Positions 10,681-23,505 of a stretch of 64,000 nt of DNA are shown here, piece after piece. How positions within the stretch are numbered: position 1 is the stretch's first letter; each line of letters opens with the position of its first letter. A program made the translations under genes and the position numbers. The notes beneath the pieces were generated by a model, which worked only from the letters and a program-made list of their open reading frames with translations, was not told where the DNA came from and did no database searches. Origin of the DNA: Sporodiniella umbellata. Its lineage: Eukaryota; Mucoromycota; Mucoromycetes; Mucorales; Rhizopodaceae. The stretch is taken from NCBI GenBank assembly GCA_025677835.1, contig JAIXMR010000029.1, forward strand, positions 1-64,000, read 5' to 3'.

Positions 10681-11392
10681 TGTTTTAGAATTAGCTTTAA
10701 AAAAAAAAAGAAGGAAAAAAAAAGAAAAAATAATAATAATGGTAAATAAAACAAAAAAGTGAAGGTGTCACAAGCGAAGCTTTTTTAAAATGGTGTATAT
10801 AGTTCATATGCAATTTGTCATAAATTGATTCGCTCACTTTAGCCTTTTTTTCTCTTCTTTTATTTGGCTCAAAACTTGAGCATTTGCATCGTAACCTAAA
10901 TATGACATAGTGTGCGCTTTGTACAAAGGTAAAGGCATACACAGTTACCTCATCTGAAGCGCCAAGCCTTCTCTTGAAGCCCAAAGAAGGGGAAAAAAAA
11001 AAGGGACCCTCGCTAAATATGAATTGAAAGGACTCCACTTGAAAGTAATATTTGTTTCAGCTGTGTTTGCCATAAACCAGCTTGAGCTTCAAATTCCATT
11101 TATTTTCAGTAGATAACAGTAGGCTTAAGGATACAATCCGCAAGAAATTTACAGCAAGAAATACCTTGACAGTAAGCGTTTTGTGTTTGGCTGCTGTTTG
11201 GTATTTGTTTTATTCTAGATGTTTTCTTTTCAAAGAAAGGTAAATAAAAGACAGAACCATCATTGTGACTCAAACGCTTTTTGTGGAGAAACCAAAAAAC
11301 TTCGGACTTCTCTCTTTTTTTTTTTTTTTGAGATAAAAACTAATTTAAACTATTTTCTTATTCTTTTTCAAACAAACCCTAATCTCTCCCAA
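10681..11392. promoter_or_regulatory. shared upstream region of BAP31 and PRO2
   Basis: About 710 bp between divergent starts. The sequence is AT-rich, with a TAATAATAATGG microrepeat near 10730, a T-run at 11320-11331 and pyrimidine-rich sequence before the PRO2 ATG. I see no coding sequence and no unambiguous TATA box. Confidence 0.45.
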
Positions 11393-12880
11393 ATGTCTAA
11401 ACCTGTATTTGAAATTGCTCGTGCAGCTCGACTTGCTTCTGTTGATCTTCAGTCAGCCAGTAATGAGGAAAAGAATGAAGCACTTTTGCGTATCAAACAA
11501 GTATTAGGCGAGCGCCGACAAGAGATTTTTGAGGCAAACGAAAAGGATAAGCAGGTAAGAACAACGGCCTCAGAGCTTGTTTGCAGGTTTTTTTTTTTTT
11601 TTAATATCAAAACAATTATAGCTGGCAAAAGAGTTGGTAGATGCCGGAAAACTTTCAGCATCGCTCTATAAGCGACTAGATATTTGCCAAGGCGATAAGT
11701 TTGATACTATTCTTTCTGGAGTGAGCGATATCACCAACCTCCCAGATCCTACAAATAAAGTGTCGATGGCTACTAAATTAGATGATGGACTGGAGCTTTA
11801 CAGGATCTCCGTTTCTGTCGGTGTTCTTTTGACAATTTTTGAAGCCCGCCCTGAAGTCGTGGTGAATATCTCTTGCTTAGCACTGAAGTCGGGTAACGCG
11901 GTGATTTTGAAGGGCGGTAAAGAGGCAACCTATACCAATGCTGCCTTGGCTCGGGTGATTCAGGATGCTTTGGCTACTTCAAATGTTGTTCCAAAAGAAT
12001 CTGTTCAAATTGTTGAAACGCGTGAGGATATTAATGAACTATTGGACTTGGATCGTTACATAGATTTGGTTGTGCCCCGTGGAAGTAATAGTTTGGTGAA
12101 ATACATTCAAAACAATACCAGGTACGTATTTTTTTTTTTTTTAAAGAGTTTGGCAGACAGTTATAAACCCACGACTTTAGAATTCCCGTCCTTGGTCATG
12201 CTGACGGAATTTGTTCTGTGTATGTTGACAAAGAGGCTGATATTAACAAAGCAGTCAGGCTTGTTGTAGACTCTAAAACCAACTACACAGCAGCATGCAA
12301 TTCTGCTGAAACTTTGTTAGTTCATAACGACATCTTAGCTTCTGATTCTTTTTTAAAAATTGCCAAAGCCCTTACACAAGCAGGCGTCACTATCAAGTGT
12401 GAAGATAAAGTATACGAAAGGCTAACAAGTACTCCAGCAATTTCTGACCAAGATAAAAACAAAATAGAAAAGGCTGTGAGTGAGGATTTCGATACGGAAT
12501 TCCTTGATTTGATTATGACTGTTAAGTCTGTTGCTGATGTAGAAGACGCTGTGATACATATTAACGAACATGGCTCAAAACACACTGATGCTATTATTAC
12601 CGAAAACAAAACAACAGCCAACTATTTTATGACGCGCGTGGACGCTGCAGGTTGCTATTGGAACGCTAGCACTCGTTTTGCTGATGGCTTCCGATACGGT
12701 TTTGGTGCCGAAGTAGGTGTGAGTACCAACAAAACACATGCGCGTGGTCCTGTAGGCCTTGATGGCTTGGTTATCTACAAATATAAACTACTGGGCCAAG
12801 GTGATATAGCTGCTGACTATGGATCTGGAAAAAAACAATATAAACATGAAACAATTGTCCCTTCAGATTACTCTTTATAA
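11393..12880 (+). CDS. PRO2: gamma-glutamyl phosphate reductase
   Basis: Second enzyme of proline synthesis: NADPH-dependent reduction of gamma-glutamyl phosphate to glutamate-5-semialdehyde. Three exons (11393-11554, 11622-12121, 12181-12880) give 453 residues, the normal family length. Seen: the N-terminal AARLASVDL helix, FEARPEVVVNISCLALKSGN, LKGGKEA, VPRGSNSLVKYIQ, and the catalytic Cys in AACNSAETLLVH at about residue 260. The C-terminal block has ASTRFADGFRYGFGAEVG and HARGPVGLDGL. The second intron falls between VKYIQNNTR and IPVLGHADG. No defects are visible. It converges on the FUSC gene with 167 bp between stop codons. Confidence 0.97.
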
Positions 12881-13047
12881 TAGAACTGCTATGGATCTAT
12901 ACTCCAGCTCAAGTGTTTTTTTTTTTTTTTTAAAAAAAAAAAAGCAGGGCGTTTGATATGTTTGTACTGAGTAATTAATGCTCTGTTTTGACTTTTATAC
13001 AATGTAAGAAATAAAAAAAAGAGGGGTGTATCAAGTAAGGATATAAT

Positions 13048-16000
13048 TTAATGTCGTTCTTCGTCAAACAGCATATCCCATTGGTCTGCTGGTACAAGGG
13101 ATCCAAATAGTTTTGTCATATTATCGCCCAACTAAAGATATATGCAATTAAACAGCTGCCTCCTTTTTTCCTTTTTTTTTTTTTTTTTTTTTTTTTGGCT
13201 TACTTTATCCAGTTCGCGAATAACGTCTTCCATTAATGTAACGTATGCGTAATAAAAGATGTATCCGTTTTCTTCCTCAAGCAAGTATTTAGGTTGATTC
13301 ACTGGTGATTTTTTGATGTGGAGTAAAAGTTGCTCCCATGCTTTTTTGGCAGGCGGGAAATAAGGAGGCATTGGGGTTTTCAAACGCAATGCAGAAGCCA
13401 AGAGATAAAAGTAAAGGAGGATATTACCTGTCATTTCGCGGCGTTCATGGGCTACAGGAGCCATAAACTCGCGATGTATCTGATTATGCCACTCGTCTTT
13501 AGACATCACACTTCGCATAGATAAGAATCTATCTACAATATTCTGGCAAGATAGCAGCATTGTGCGGTAGGTATCTATAGGGAAGGGACCCTTTAAACGC
13601 GGTTCGTTTGGTGTTTGCGCAAGCAAATCTTGCAGTTCAATCAAAGTTCTCTGAAGCTCAAGCTCGAGATCCATAAACGACTGCGTTGCTCCAGCTTCTT
13701 GAGCACGTCGTGTCACAATTTGTGACTCTGAAGAGCTCGGCTCAGTATCTAAAATAGAAGCGCTAGCAGGTAAATCAGAATAGAGGGAAATAAGCTTTTG
13801 GTACAGCCAGGCAAGTCGTAGTAAGAAATCAGAGAGTCCTTTTCGAAGCTCGACACGTGCTTCATAGGGCCAAATATAAGCTGTAGCTATCAATCCAAAC
13901 AAAACACCCACCAAAATAGCAAAGCATCGCTGATTGGCCAATCTCCAAACTTCTACATCATTGGTTTCGCGATCGTTATACTTATTAAGCATTACCAAGT
14001 TATAAGCCAGTAAGGTGAACTGTCCAAACTTTCCATGTTTGTTAGTCAAAATCATCCAGAAGTTTGGAATAGAAAAGAGCCATGTGAGTACAGGTAGAAT
14101 ATACATGTTTCCGGGGAACAACATATAGAAAATCATAGCTGTATAACATCCAAGTACAGTAGAAAATATGCGGTATACGGCTACCAAATTAGTTCCTCCT
14201 ACTGTGGGTGTCATAACAACCATAAGCTATTATACAGGTTATAGAAAATCGCATTAAGAAAACACATATTCTTCATGTACACTGTTTCTGTACCGCTTAC
14301 CGTGATAAGTGCCCATTCCATACGGTATTCTCTGAACCAGTCCTTTGTAGGTTCTATAAAAGCTGGAATGGCCAATAAAATAGAAGCAATAGTAGCCTTT
14401 ATAGCGTATCTCATCTTTTGCATTTTAAAAAGAGAGAAAACCATCCAGAGCCTTATAAAGAATTTACGCCATTTGGTTTTAGGTTTAGGTGTATGGAGAG
14501 TATCAAATGTATTGCTTTCGTTAGGAATAAATTTGCTGACTTGATGCTTTTTAGGATGGTTTGTGTTTTTGATGAAGGGTCGTTTAAGCTTCATTAATAA
14601 CCAAGAGGCTACACTAAGATTTCTTTTTTTAGCTTCGTTCAAGTTTTGTACAGCTTCAACTAAGGTAATCAATTCTCTTGCAAACTCAGTCATGTTAAAA
14701 ACAAAAAAGTACACCAAAAATACGTCTTCACCAAGGATAACGCCAACAGTTTCTTCACCCTTTTCTGGATCTGTTTTCTTCATGTGCTCAAGCCGTTTTT
14801 GAGAGAGCTTCTGAATAGCGTGCTTTTGCGATTTTTCGAAGAGAGTAATGGCTTTTTGAAGGTTGTTTTTCAGCAAGCTTAGGGAGGGAGAAGGGCGCGT
14901 AATACGCGATTTGCTATCAGGAGTAACAAATCTAGCTTGGAGGTGATAAATAGTCTGTTTACATGTATAGGCCAAGGATTTAAGAGGGGGCCGAATCGTT
15001 TGGATAAAGTCTATCAGCATTGCGCTTTTGTTGAATTCGTTTAGTGTGAAGGTTTTAGAGGTGGATGGTTTGTTCAAAAATGTGTCCAAATCCTCTAAAG
15101 GTGCACTTTTTTGTTTGCGCATCTCATCCTGTAGCTTTCTTCTACGATAGCCAGCTCTTACGTTCCATTTGATATCGTTTTCAGAAGCTAGCGTTCTTTT
15201 GTTTTTCATTCGATTGTTGCGTGCCATCTGTCTGTATTTTTGGGCAGCTTCACTACCCATAATTTCAAACTGAATGCCACAGCTACTACGAAGGCCTCCC
15301 ATGTGCTGAGCTAATCTTTGCATGCTTCTCACCACTTGGTCGTACTCTTCTGTTTTGCCTCTTATCTCACTATTCCAAAACGTTTCTAGTTTGGCTTCTT
15401 TGAGCGATTTTTGCAAGGCACTAAAACTAGCCTGGTGAGATTGGATTGCTGCCTGTAACGTATTGTTTGCTTTGAATTCCGGAAGGTTATCATCCAGTAA
15501 AAACGTCTTGGTTAGCAATTTGAGTAAAACACGATACGAAGCTAAAGAAGCGTTCACATCCTTCTTTAGCTTACTGGCTGCTGAAGAGGGCCAAAAGAGA
15601 ATGCAGCAAGCGACTGTAATTAGTGTGCCCGTAGCGACAGCAGATGTGATTTGCTCAATTCGTGTGGTGTCAAAATCCCCTTTGTTGACAGAACCTTCCC
15701 GAACTACAACGATGAAAATCGTTATAAAACATAGAGAAGAAGCTGTAGCTACAGGAGGTTTGTTCCAATGAGCTTTCAAGAATGAAACAATAAAAGTTGA
15801 GCCCGCAAGCCAGAAGAACAACGAGAGGCTGTGTGCTACAAGATACATGTCGTTATCAATAAAGTAATCAGTAGTAAACATAGAGCCTAAACAGACTGTC
15901 ACAGCAAAGAGAACATATCCCCAACCATAAGTAGCTGCCTCTACCATGCCACCCAAAGACTTGGCTGGATTAAAAAAAACCGTAGCTGTAGCTACCAAAT

Positions 16001-16715
16001 GGCTAGATGTACGATTGTTGCCAATGTATCCATTTAGAACCGGTACGAATGTGAATAAAGAACCTAAAAAGTAGGCAAAACTACACTTCAAGACAAGCCG
16101 TTGGCTAGGCGTTAATTCTAAACGAGAGCGCAGACTACTCCATACTCTAGCCATTGGTCTCGTTTCCTTTTTGTGTGCAACATAAAGACTTTTATGGTGT
16201 TTCTTATGCCCAACCGGAAAAAATGGCTCGTCTGAGTCGCTTTCTTCAGAAGAGGAAGAAGAAGGTATTGACGGCGATTTCAAAGTAAGGGCGCTGTAGT
16301 TTTCTTGTTGTGAATTTAAAAGAGGTGTCTGATCAGTTGGCCTTAAAATGCAGAGATCAGCACAAGAAAAATATAGCAGTAAGAGTAGAAATAAACAAAT
16401 AAAAACAAAACTTTACGATGGCTCCTTGTATTCTATGGATGCGTCTGGAAGCGTTGATAGAGATACAGTTCTTTTCTGTGTTGTCCCATCGTCTAAAATC
16501 ACTTCGATTTCACTTCTAGCAGAAGGAGAAGCGATGGAAGGATCAAATATACTATCAAAGTCACGGAATCCTTCTGACGATTGCGTTCTGTTCATCATTG
16601 ACGATTGTGGCGAAGTAGAAAGGATTGGTATTCCTAAAGTAGATGGTGTTGATTCAGGCTGTGGATCAGCCAGCGCGTTATATGGCCTTCTTTTCGGCAC
16701 ATAGTTTTCATCCAT
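13048..16715 (-). CDS. large FUSC/Bre4-like multi-pass membrane protein
   Basis: Fungal membrane protein of the FUSC/aromatic-acid-exporter-like superfamily (relatives include S. pombe Bre4, linked to brefeldin A sensitivity). Substrate unknown. Exons 16715-16417, 16341-14301, 14226-13204 and 13131-13048 give 1148 residues. A disordered Ser-rich N-terminus contains an acidic EESDSDE patch. About six membrane segments follow (residues about 165-350; for example SFAYFLGSLFTFVPVL and ATGTLITVACCILFW). A long charged cytoplasmic region carries NxRxKNKRTL and YRRRKLQDEMRK. A second membrane half contains MEWALITLMVVMTPTVGGTNL, which is rebuilt only by removing the 14300-14227 intron. This two-half architecture is typical of the family. 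The last intron contains a T-run; the short final exon ends EERH. Confidence 0.9.
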
Positions 16716-18239
16716 AGTATATCACTGATAGTAGAGGTAGTAGCTACTGAAAGGAAAAAAAATACAATTGTTTGATCCATTTTTTTACATATAAAACAAA
16801 AAGCCAAATTCCCCTTTTTAGCAAATGATGTCATTTCATTGGAGCGGAGTACAAACGAGGATGATCATCCATATTTTTCAAAAAACTTCTTTTGAAGATC
16901 AAGTAGAGTTTGGCACTACGGTTTAATTACAAACGAAATGATTTTATGAAGTAATAAAGTGATTAAATGAAACAATCAAAGTATCCACTAAAAATAGCTA
17001 ACAAATTTTGCATAGTTCTGGTTTCGAAACGAGACTCTTACAGTTAAAAGTTATGCATAACGTAGTCATCTCGAAAAGTGAAAGCCTTATTTTAAAATAA
17101 CTGTTGCGCAAGAAATCCTTGTGTTTCACAGTAATGGCGGTTGGTTCAAAAAAAAAAAAAAAAAAAAAAAAACTTGTACTCATATGCTATGAACGCATCC
17201 TTTATTTTTGCAATTTTTTTTACGACTGCTATGCTTTCTTTGATACCTTCTACTGAGTTTTCATCCTTTTCTGTCTTATCAACAGCAATGATAACAATAT
17301 TTAAAAGCCTTGGTATTAAGTAATGGTAAAGTAATAAGCTAAAGTTGGTTAATAGTTGATGGCATTTTTAGAAAGAAACGGATAAATACAAATAGTTTCC
17401 CTATTTGCCAAACGTATAACTTAGTGCTTTAGCAGGCTCCTTTACTTCTACCGTCAACTAAAAAAATTCTCTTAAGTCTGCAGACCATATGAAATGACAA
17501 AAAGAAGTATGCTATATTTTATTTTTACGATTGGGGAGATTTCGCAGTATGGTTGTAACTCTCGTTTGTCCTCAAAACACAGAACAGTATGACCAATTTT
17601 TCTAGCTATAAACAAATGCTTTAAAAGACACAGGCTACGATATTTACAAACAAAAAGTCAATTGCTTGCAGAGGTGACGGGTATCTAAGAAGGGGAGCAG
17701 TCAGTTTGAAAATCGCGAATATAAAAGTAAAAGCGAATTTTTCTAACCAAGCGTATTTGTTTAGTATTCACTACAGTCATGTAATTACTATCTGTTGACA
17801 TTTCTTTTTTCTTTTTCTTTTTTTTTGACGTACATAAAAGCCTTTACAAGTCAATAAAATTGGAAAATCAACCAAACTAGCTCAAAAAATCTTATACTTG
17901 TTAAAGCTTCATTTTGATTTAGATAATGCAGTGCAGATAGTACCTTTTGTGTGACAGCCTACTTTGTTTCAAACTGTAAATCGCGCGGAAAAAGCAGGTG
18001 CCTTATTGACAAAAGTTTGCAGCCGTATGCTTACCTTTGTCTTTTTTTTTCTTTTTTTTTTTTTTTAAAAAAAAGCTCTTACAGAGCCCAATAGACGTTT
18101 ACTGAATGGCCTTTAATATACAAAACAAAACAACATTGGAGTATATTTAATCCTTTATATGAATGCCACGATTCGGTGATCCAAAACAATAGCCAATTAA
18201 AGCAATGTAGCTGAAATTGCCTTTCTTTTTGGCTCCAGC
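16716..18239. other. intergenic, FUSC to VMA22
   Basis: 1.5 kb between divergent starts. AT-rich sequence with T/A homopolymers at about 17147-17171 and 18041-18075. No frame longer than about 60 codons looks coding and no RNA gene was recognised. It presumably holds both promoters. Confidence 0.5.
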
Positions 18240-19001
18240 ATGTCTGAAGACTATGAAGCCATCTGCGAGCAGTTGAATGCTCTTACTATCTCGTACCTGT
18301 CAAAGATGAATGACTATTCTGAGCATTGTAAAGAAAGCTCTAAATGCTTTCAAAAGGTACATAATTTTGAATCCTAGACTTGTGGCTGACAAGGTTTAAT
18401 TTAGGGTTTTGTAGATTTAGCACACGCAAAATATGCCATGGGAACTCAAGTTATTTCACATTACTCTTACGATAAGCGTATGAGAGCCAACACGATACTG
18501 TAAGCTTTTTTTCCCCCCGTTTTGTTTCTCATTAAAAGAGTTGATAATCGAAAAAAAAAAAAAAAACACGCGATAGAAAGATAGACGAATTTGAAAAGAT
18601 ATCTGTTGTAAAGACTGAGATACCTCACGAAGCAAAGAAAGATACAGAAGCGGAAGGCTTACGAAAAAGAAATACATCACCAAAAGAAAATTCAGACGAT
18701 CAAAAGCTAGATGAAAAGAAAACAGCCAAAGAAAAAAAGAGTAAAAAAAATACAACCAAAGATCCCCTGCATTGGTATGGACTGTTCGTGTCTCCTTCGT
18801 TAAGAGCTAGTCAGAGTAGTTTCAAAACAGGTAAGTGCCCACTTTGAGCCCAACAAAATTTTAACACAAATGGAATATATAGTGATAGAAATACTGGTTG
18901 ATCAAGCAAATACAATTGGAGAGCTAAAAGCAATGGAGAGGCAATATCGTGAACTGCTAAAAAGAAAGCAATGTTCAAAACAAATTTTGGAGTGTGAATA
19001 G
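18240..19001 (+). CDS. VMA22: V-ATPase assembly factor VMA22 (CCDC115)
   Basis: ER-associated assembly factor for the V0 sector of the vacuolar H+-ATPase. Exons 18240-18356, 18405-18499, 18577-18830 and 18883-19001 give 194 residues. The N-terminal helix (ICEQLNALTISYLSKM) leads to the conserved GFVDLAHAKYAMGTQVIS, which matches the family's GFxxLxxARYxMG block. A highly charged Lys/Glu-rich linker follows (about residues 70-130). The C-terminal helix pair starts with DPLHWYGLFVSPSLRASQ, the second family block. Neither block is complete without splicing. The protein ends with a coiled coil. Its 3' end converges on the STF2-like gene, with 90 bp between stops. Confidence 0.88.
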
Positions 19002-19091
19002 ATGTGTTTATTGATGTATGTAAAGATTGGTATATTTAGTTTTTTTTTTTTTTTTTTTTATGGCTTGTTGTTTTTTTTTGTATAAAAGGAC

Positions 19092-19393
19092 TCAAGAGGA
19101 TTGCTCTAGACGCATGTTTTTGAATGTTGTTTTGTCAACAACACTGAGTTTCGCGCTTGCCTTGCTGAGATGATAGCTATCGACTTCAGAATGGGCAAAC
19201 TCTTGAACGTCAGGAATTTCGTCACCCAAGACGCCCCAATTGGCGACGCCAGCGCCCATTTTTTTGAGACCATAGCGCGCTTCTGTGTGACCATTTCTAT
19301 AATAAATGAGTATGCCACTCTATTTCCCTTTGCATACCTTGCAATGTGTCTTTCATGGCGATGATGAAGTGTGTTTTCTTTGCTGCGAGACAT
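19092..19393 (-). CDS. STF2/TMA10-like hydrophilic protein
   Basis: Small hydrophilic protein of 86 residues in two exons (19393-19338, 19296-19092). The signature YGLKKMGAGVANWGVLGDEI corresponds to the KKxGxGxxNWGxxGDE block of yeast Stf2 and Tma10, proteins linked to F1F0-ATPase stabilisation, desiccation tolerance and ribosome association. The N-terminus is His/Arg-rich, and the last 40 residues are polar with no hydrophobic segment. The intron (GTATGC donor, TTATAG acceptor) is essential. Unspliced, the same strand reads as an unrelated hydrophobic 156-residue frame, which I reject. The family assignment rests on one motif plus size and composition. Confidence 0.75.
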
Positions 19394-19617
19394 AGATAAT
19401 AAAAGTCTTGTTATTTTTATAGATTTGAATGAAGAGAGAAAAAATCGAAATGAACTCCCTTTTATAAGTTTATTAGAGAAATAAAGTCGCATGACATGAG
19501 GAAACAAGACATCATGTGAGAACTGGGTTTGACATACAAATCGTCCGGATGTCTCTAGGCGGGAAAAGAAATACATGAAGAACCTATCGGGTGACCCGAT
19601 TTAAACTTTGAGTTTTT

Positions 19618-21342
19618 TCATGCACGGCTGGGACAGAAAGGCTGGGCTTGAGGGACTTCTACTCCAGGATGGACCAATGAGAAAACAGTAACGTAGAGTG
19701 TATATATCATCACAGTTGCCCCAAATAGAATCAGCAAGGTGTCTAGAATTCTATCTTTTGTACTTTTTGCAATCTTGAGGTGAAACAACCCTAGTTAAAG
19801 CAGGTTTGTTAATGGCGTACACTTTATAGGGAGTAAAGTAAATACAAAACCTGGGAAAATAAAACATAAGGGTACACATGCTAAAGAGCCAACTAAAGAT
19901 TTTGACATTAAGCAAATAAAACAAAAAAAAACACGAAAATTAATCCACAAACCTAGAGATACAAAAACATCCAAGTTTTTCCCACCAACAACAAACGCGA
20001 TAGCTGTGCAGGCTAAAACCACAAGAAATCTAAAGGTATTTTTGCTCCATGTTTTGTTGCTCAAGTGACGGAATGGTCCTTTTTCTAATATATTTATGGC
20101 AGGAAAAAGCATGATAGGCGCACTAATGTTTCATAATCTTTAATATACATAGTTAATATGTCACTGTACCTTAGAACTATGGCGATTGAATACAGCAACT
20201 GTACAGATATAGTCAAAGGACTGCTGGCAGGGAAATTGTAAGTCACCGCTGCTTGAATCTGACTTCCATAGGCCATGTACGAGATTTCACCTATGAGTAT
20301 ATAGACAAAACATACGATAGTCATACCAACACTAACAACGAATGGAAACTTTGTCGGCTCTTTCATAGTATCGGAAATAGGCAGTACTAGAAAAGTATAC
20401 TGTTTATCGACTTGAATGATCTTTTTTTTTTTTTTTTTTACCTAAACTTATTCCTTCAAAAGCAAATGTACCTGTGCCTATCATCAGTGCAAAACTGGTT
20501 GGGTTGACAGCCTTGACTTCGGGTGCTATTCCATGATGATATAGCTCGTTTGATGTAAAGTAAATACAGCTGATAAGACCGAACAAAATAAAAACATCTG
20601 CTATGATGGCAGCCATCGACAGTTTTGTGATATGTCGAATCAACGCCAAAGGAATAATGGGTATGGCTACTATCCACATATAGTAGCCTTGGCTAATCTC
20701 CACTCTACAGTTGGATAGTACCTCGACTATGTTGACAATGTTTCCCGATATAAAAACAAAGTAGGAACATACAAACCCTAACTGGGAGAGTACAATAAAA
20801 AACAAAACTGTACACCTCACTATGTTCCCACATAGATATCCGCCTATCTCATCGTAGCTTCCTCCAACCAATTCCTGTGTTTTGACCAACCTTAGGATAG
20901 CAAAAAAGGAAATAAAAGCAATAAGGACCATGAGAACAGGGGACAGAGCTGACCCGCCATTTTCAAACCTAAGTGCCTGTAAGAAAATATAATCGATGTA
21001 TACACGTATTTCCAATTACGCTTTAGGTAAGAAAAGTACACCTGACCCAACAAAAACTTTCAAAAACATGAACATGGCTTTTTTGACAGAAACTTTTTGT
21101 TTATCTTGTACATTGCTGTCCGATACAGAGCAATCATTTTCAGAGCTATAATTTTTTTCTTCTAGTTCTGGATAATCAAAAGCACAGGAAGCAGGGTGGC
21201 CACGAGTAGACACAAATTGTGGAACTCCATGAACGTTGGCATAAGTATACGAATTAGGCAAGCTGTCATGTTCAGGCAGCTGGTGTGGGTTTGCGTCGTT
21301 TAAGGAACCCTCATGAATTTTTTCTACAGTATCTTGATTCAT
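19618..21342 (-). CDS. AVT3: vacuolar amino-acid transporter, AVT3/SLC36-like
   Basis: AAAP-family (SLC36-like) transporter; relatives export neutral amino acids from the vacuole. Exons 21342-21020, 20968-20442, 20386-20170, 20122-19953, 19892-19851 and 19790-19618 give 483 residues. A cytoplasmic N-terminus of about 95 residues precedes the first membrane segment. The family start FLKVFVGSGVLFLPKAFENGG is produced by the first splice junction. About 11 membrane segments follow, including VGGSYDEIGGYLCG, SFALMIGTGTFAFEGISL, MKEPTKFPFVV and IGEISYMAYGS. The C-terminus is short (HPGVEVPQAQPFCPSRA). Acceptor choice at exon 2 is the one that restores LPKAFxNGG. It is divergent with the THUMP gene; its 3' end is 225 bp from the start of the STF2-like gene. 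Confidence 0.9.
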
Positions 21343-21906
21343 ATTTTCTTTTATCTAAAAAGCGGTATACTTATCGAAACAAAACAAAAAACAATTACCA
21401 GACTTTTCAAATGGCTTATATAGTGTCTGCATACAGTTGTTTGAAAAACGACCTGGCTTCTCCTTTGTTAAAGGAGTATGGCGATTATAAAGAAACACTA
21501 CAAGCGCCCGAAAGCAACTGCTTTTAAGCACTCTTTTTAAATCTATTAAAATAAAGGCTTCGTATATCAACCAAGCATCGTCTTTCCGTTCTCGCTCAGC
21601 TTTTTTTTTATCTTTTCACTTTCCAGTTTTAGTTGCCAATTTATGCAGTTCCAACTTGATTGCCCTCGATTTAATTGGCGCCAAAAAAAAAAAAAAAAAA
21701 GACAGTAAGAAAAAATTTCAAAAGAAGCCTGCTCTTTTTTTGTATACAATGGAATCGACGCACTTACATGTTCTTTTTTACGTACCTGAGGGTAAAATAA
21801 TAAAAAAAAAAACCTGCCTTTAAAGCGCATATCATAGCTTGGATGGCACTTGATTAGACTTTATTAAAAAAATAAATAAATAAATAATAATAAACGCATT
21901 TCACCC
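21343..21906. promoter_or_regulatory. shared upstream region of the transporter and the THUMP gene
   Basis: 564 bp between divergent starts. Contains A-runs near 21683 and 21802 and an AATAAATAAATAAT run just before the plus-strand ATG. No coding sequence recognised. Confidence 0.4.
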
Positions 21907-23296
21907 ATGTCTACTGTAGGTTTAGAATTCATTGCAGCAAAAGACATACAGGAATCGCTTGCCAATTCAGCGATCGTACAAGATTCAGAATTCGTTTGGG
22001 AGAATAAGACAGGGCATGTACATCTGTTTTGTTCTGCTCCAGGCGTTCTAGAATTTAAAGCTTATATCCAATCTGTCCAGTTGTTAAGTGTATACAGCGT
22101 TATGTTGATAGCTTCAGAAGCTGTGATACCTAATGAGATATTTGAAAAAAGTGAGCCGACCTGTCATTTTATCAGTCGTGTAACAAGGGAAGCGGACTGG
22201 AGTAAGATAGTTGTATTAGCTTCAACAGAAAGCGTCCCAACTTTTAGAGCCACCTTCAAAAAAGGCTTAATCAAACATAAAGTGCCTAGTCAGGAGATAG
22301 CTGGGTATATCGGAGAAGCCTTCAGCATGATTTATAGTGACTGGAAAGTAAAGATGACCGGATTTGATTATGAGGTTATGTCTGCTTGGTTCTTGCCCTC
22401 AGACTCCCAAAAAGTGAGTCGTTTAGCAAAAGGAAAAGAGGGTGTGGTACTACTTGTAGGACTCAATATACCTATCCAAGACCAAAAACACAGAAACAGA
22501 GTCTTTTTTGGCCCAACTAGTTTAAATCCCTGTATAGCCTACTGTTTGGCTATGATTGCCAACCCTAAGCCTGGCGAAGTTGTATTTGATATATGCTGCG
22601 GTACGGGCACTATTCCAATTGAGGGTACGTGCATCTTGTTTTAAACGATAAAAAGTACTTAAAAAGATTCTTTCCAGGAGCATCTCGATACCCCGAAACC
22701 CTTTGGCTCGGGGGAGAAAGTAAAGATACGCGCATACATATGTGCATCTATGTATATATGTCAATATTAAACATTTTCTCGTTCTTTTTCCATACAAAAC
22801 TTATAGTTAAGCCAAAGACATTAGCAGAAAAAGCCCGCGGGAATTTATTACATACAAATCTAAGTAATGTCGATCTTTTGCTTAGCGACAGTAGAAAGTT
22901 GTGTTTGCGTGATGGAACAGTAGACTCCATTGTTTCGGGTATAAAAGCGCGCATCTGTCAATTGCGTGTCCATTAATGCTTTTTTTTTTAGACTGGCCTT
23001 GGGGGTTACGAGAAAATAGCTACCAGCAAATTCAAGGGGTAAGCTTTAATGATACTCACAAGAAGCTCACGTTTAATATACGCTAGCTCTATCCTAAATT
23101 CATGAAACAAATGTGGAGACTATTAAAGGACGATGGCAAGGCCTATATTGTAACACAAGGACAAAAATTGATGTCAATAGTGTTAAGGTATGACTGGTGT
23201 AAGAAACAGTGGTCTGCAGATAAGGTTATTCCAATCGGTATCGGTGGATATGAAGTTTATCTATATATACTGTCTAAAAAAAAATCAGACAAATAA
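21907..23296 (+). CDS. THUMPD3: THUMP-domain RNA methyltransferase (THUMPD3/Trm14-like)
   Basis: Predicted tRNA guanine-N2 methyltransferase. Exons 21907-22624, 22678-22719, 22807-22938, 22992-23038 and 23087-23296 give 382 residues, somewhat shorter than animal THUMPD3. The N-terminal half holds a THUMP-like RNA-binding region (about residues 80-190). The methyltransferase begins at RVFFGPTSLNPCIAYCLA and has SAM motif I VFDICCGTGTIPIEG (about 226-240). The methyl-transfer loop, usually D/N-[LP]-P-[FY]-G, reads DWPWG at about 298-302, a less usual Trp at the aromatic position. The C-terminal Rossmann strand is GKAYIVTQGQKL. Small exons 2 and 4 (42 and 47 nt) join cleanly. Which tRNA position it modifies cannot be told here. 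Confidence 0.87.
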
Positions 23297-23505
23297 AGCC
23301 CGAAGCTGAGAAACCAAGGGAGGGTGACGAAAAAATATTTTAATCTTTTTGAAACCAACTTGTTTAAACGTGTTTATTTTACTCTTTTTTTTATTTTGCT
23401 ACTTTTTGTCATCACCATTTTTTCAGTGTATGTAATTCTTTTTTTTTTTTTTTTTTTTTTACAAGCGATGACCCATTTGACTTATTCTTCTTTTGTTCTT
23501 CAGTC

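Noticed and set aside
19106..19576. 156-codon minus-strand frame
   Set aside because: It overlaps the spliced STF2-like gene in another phase after its first exon; only the spliced reading gives the conserved NWGxxGDE motif.
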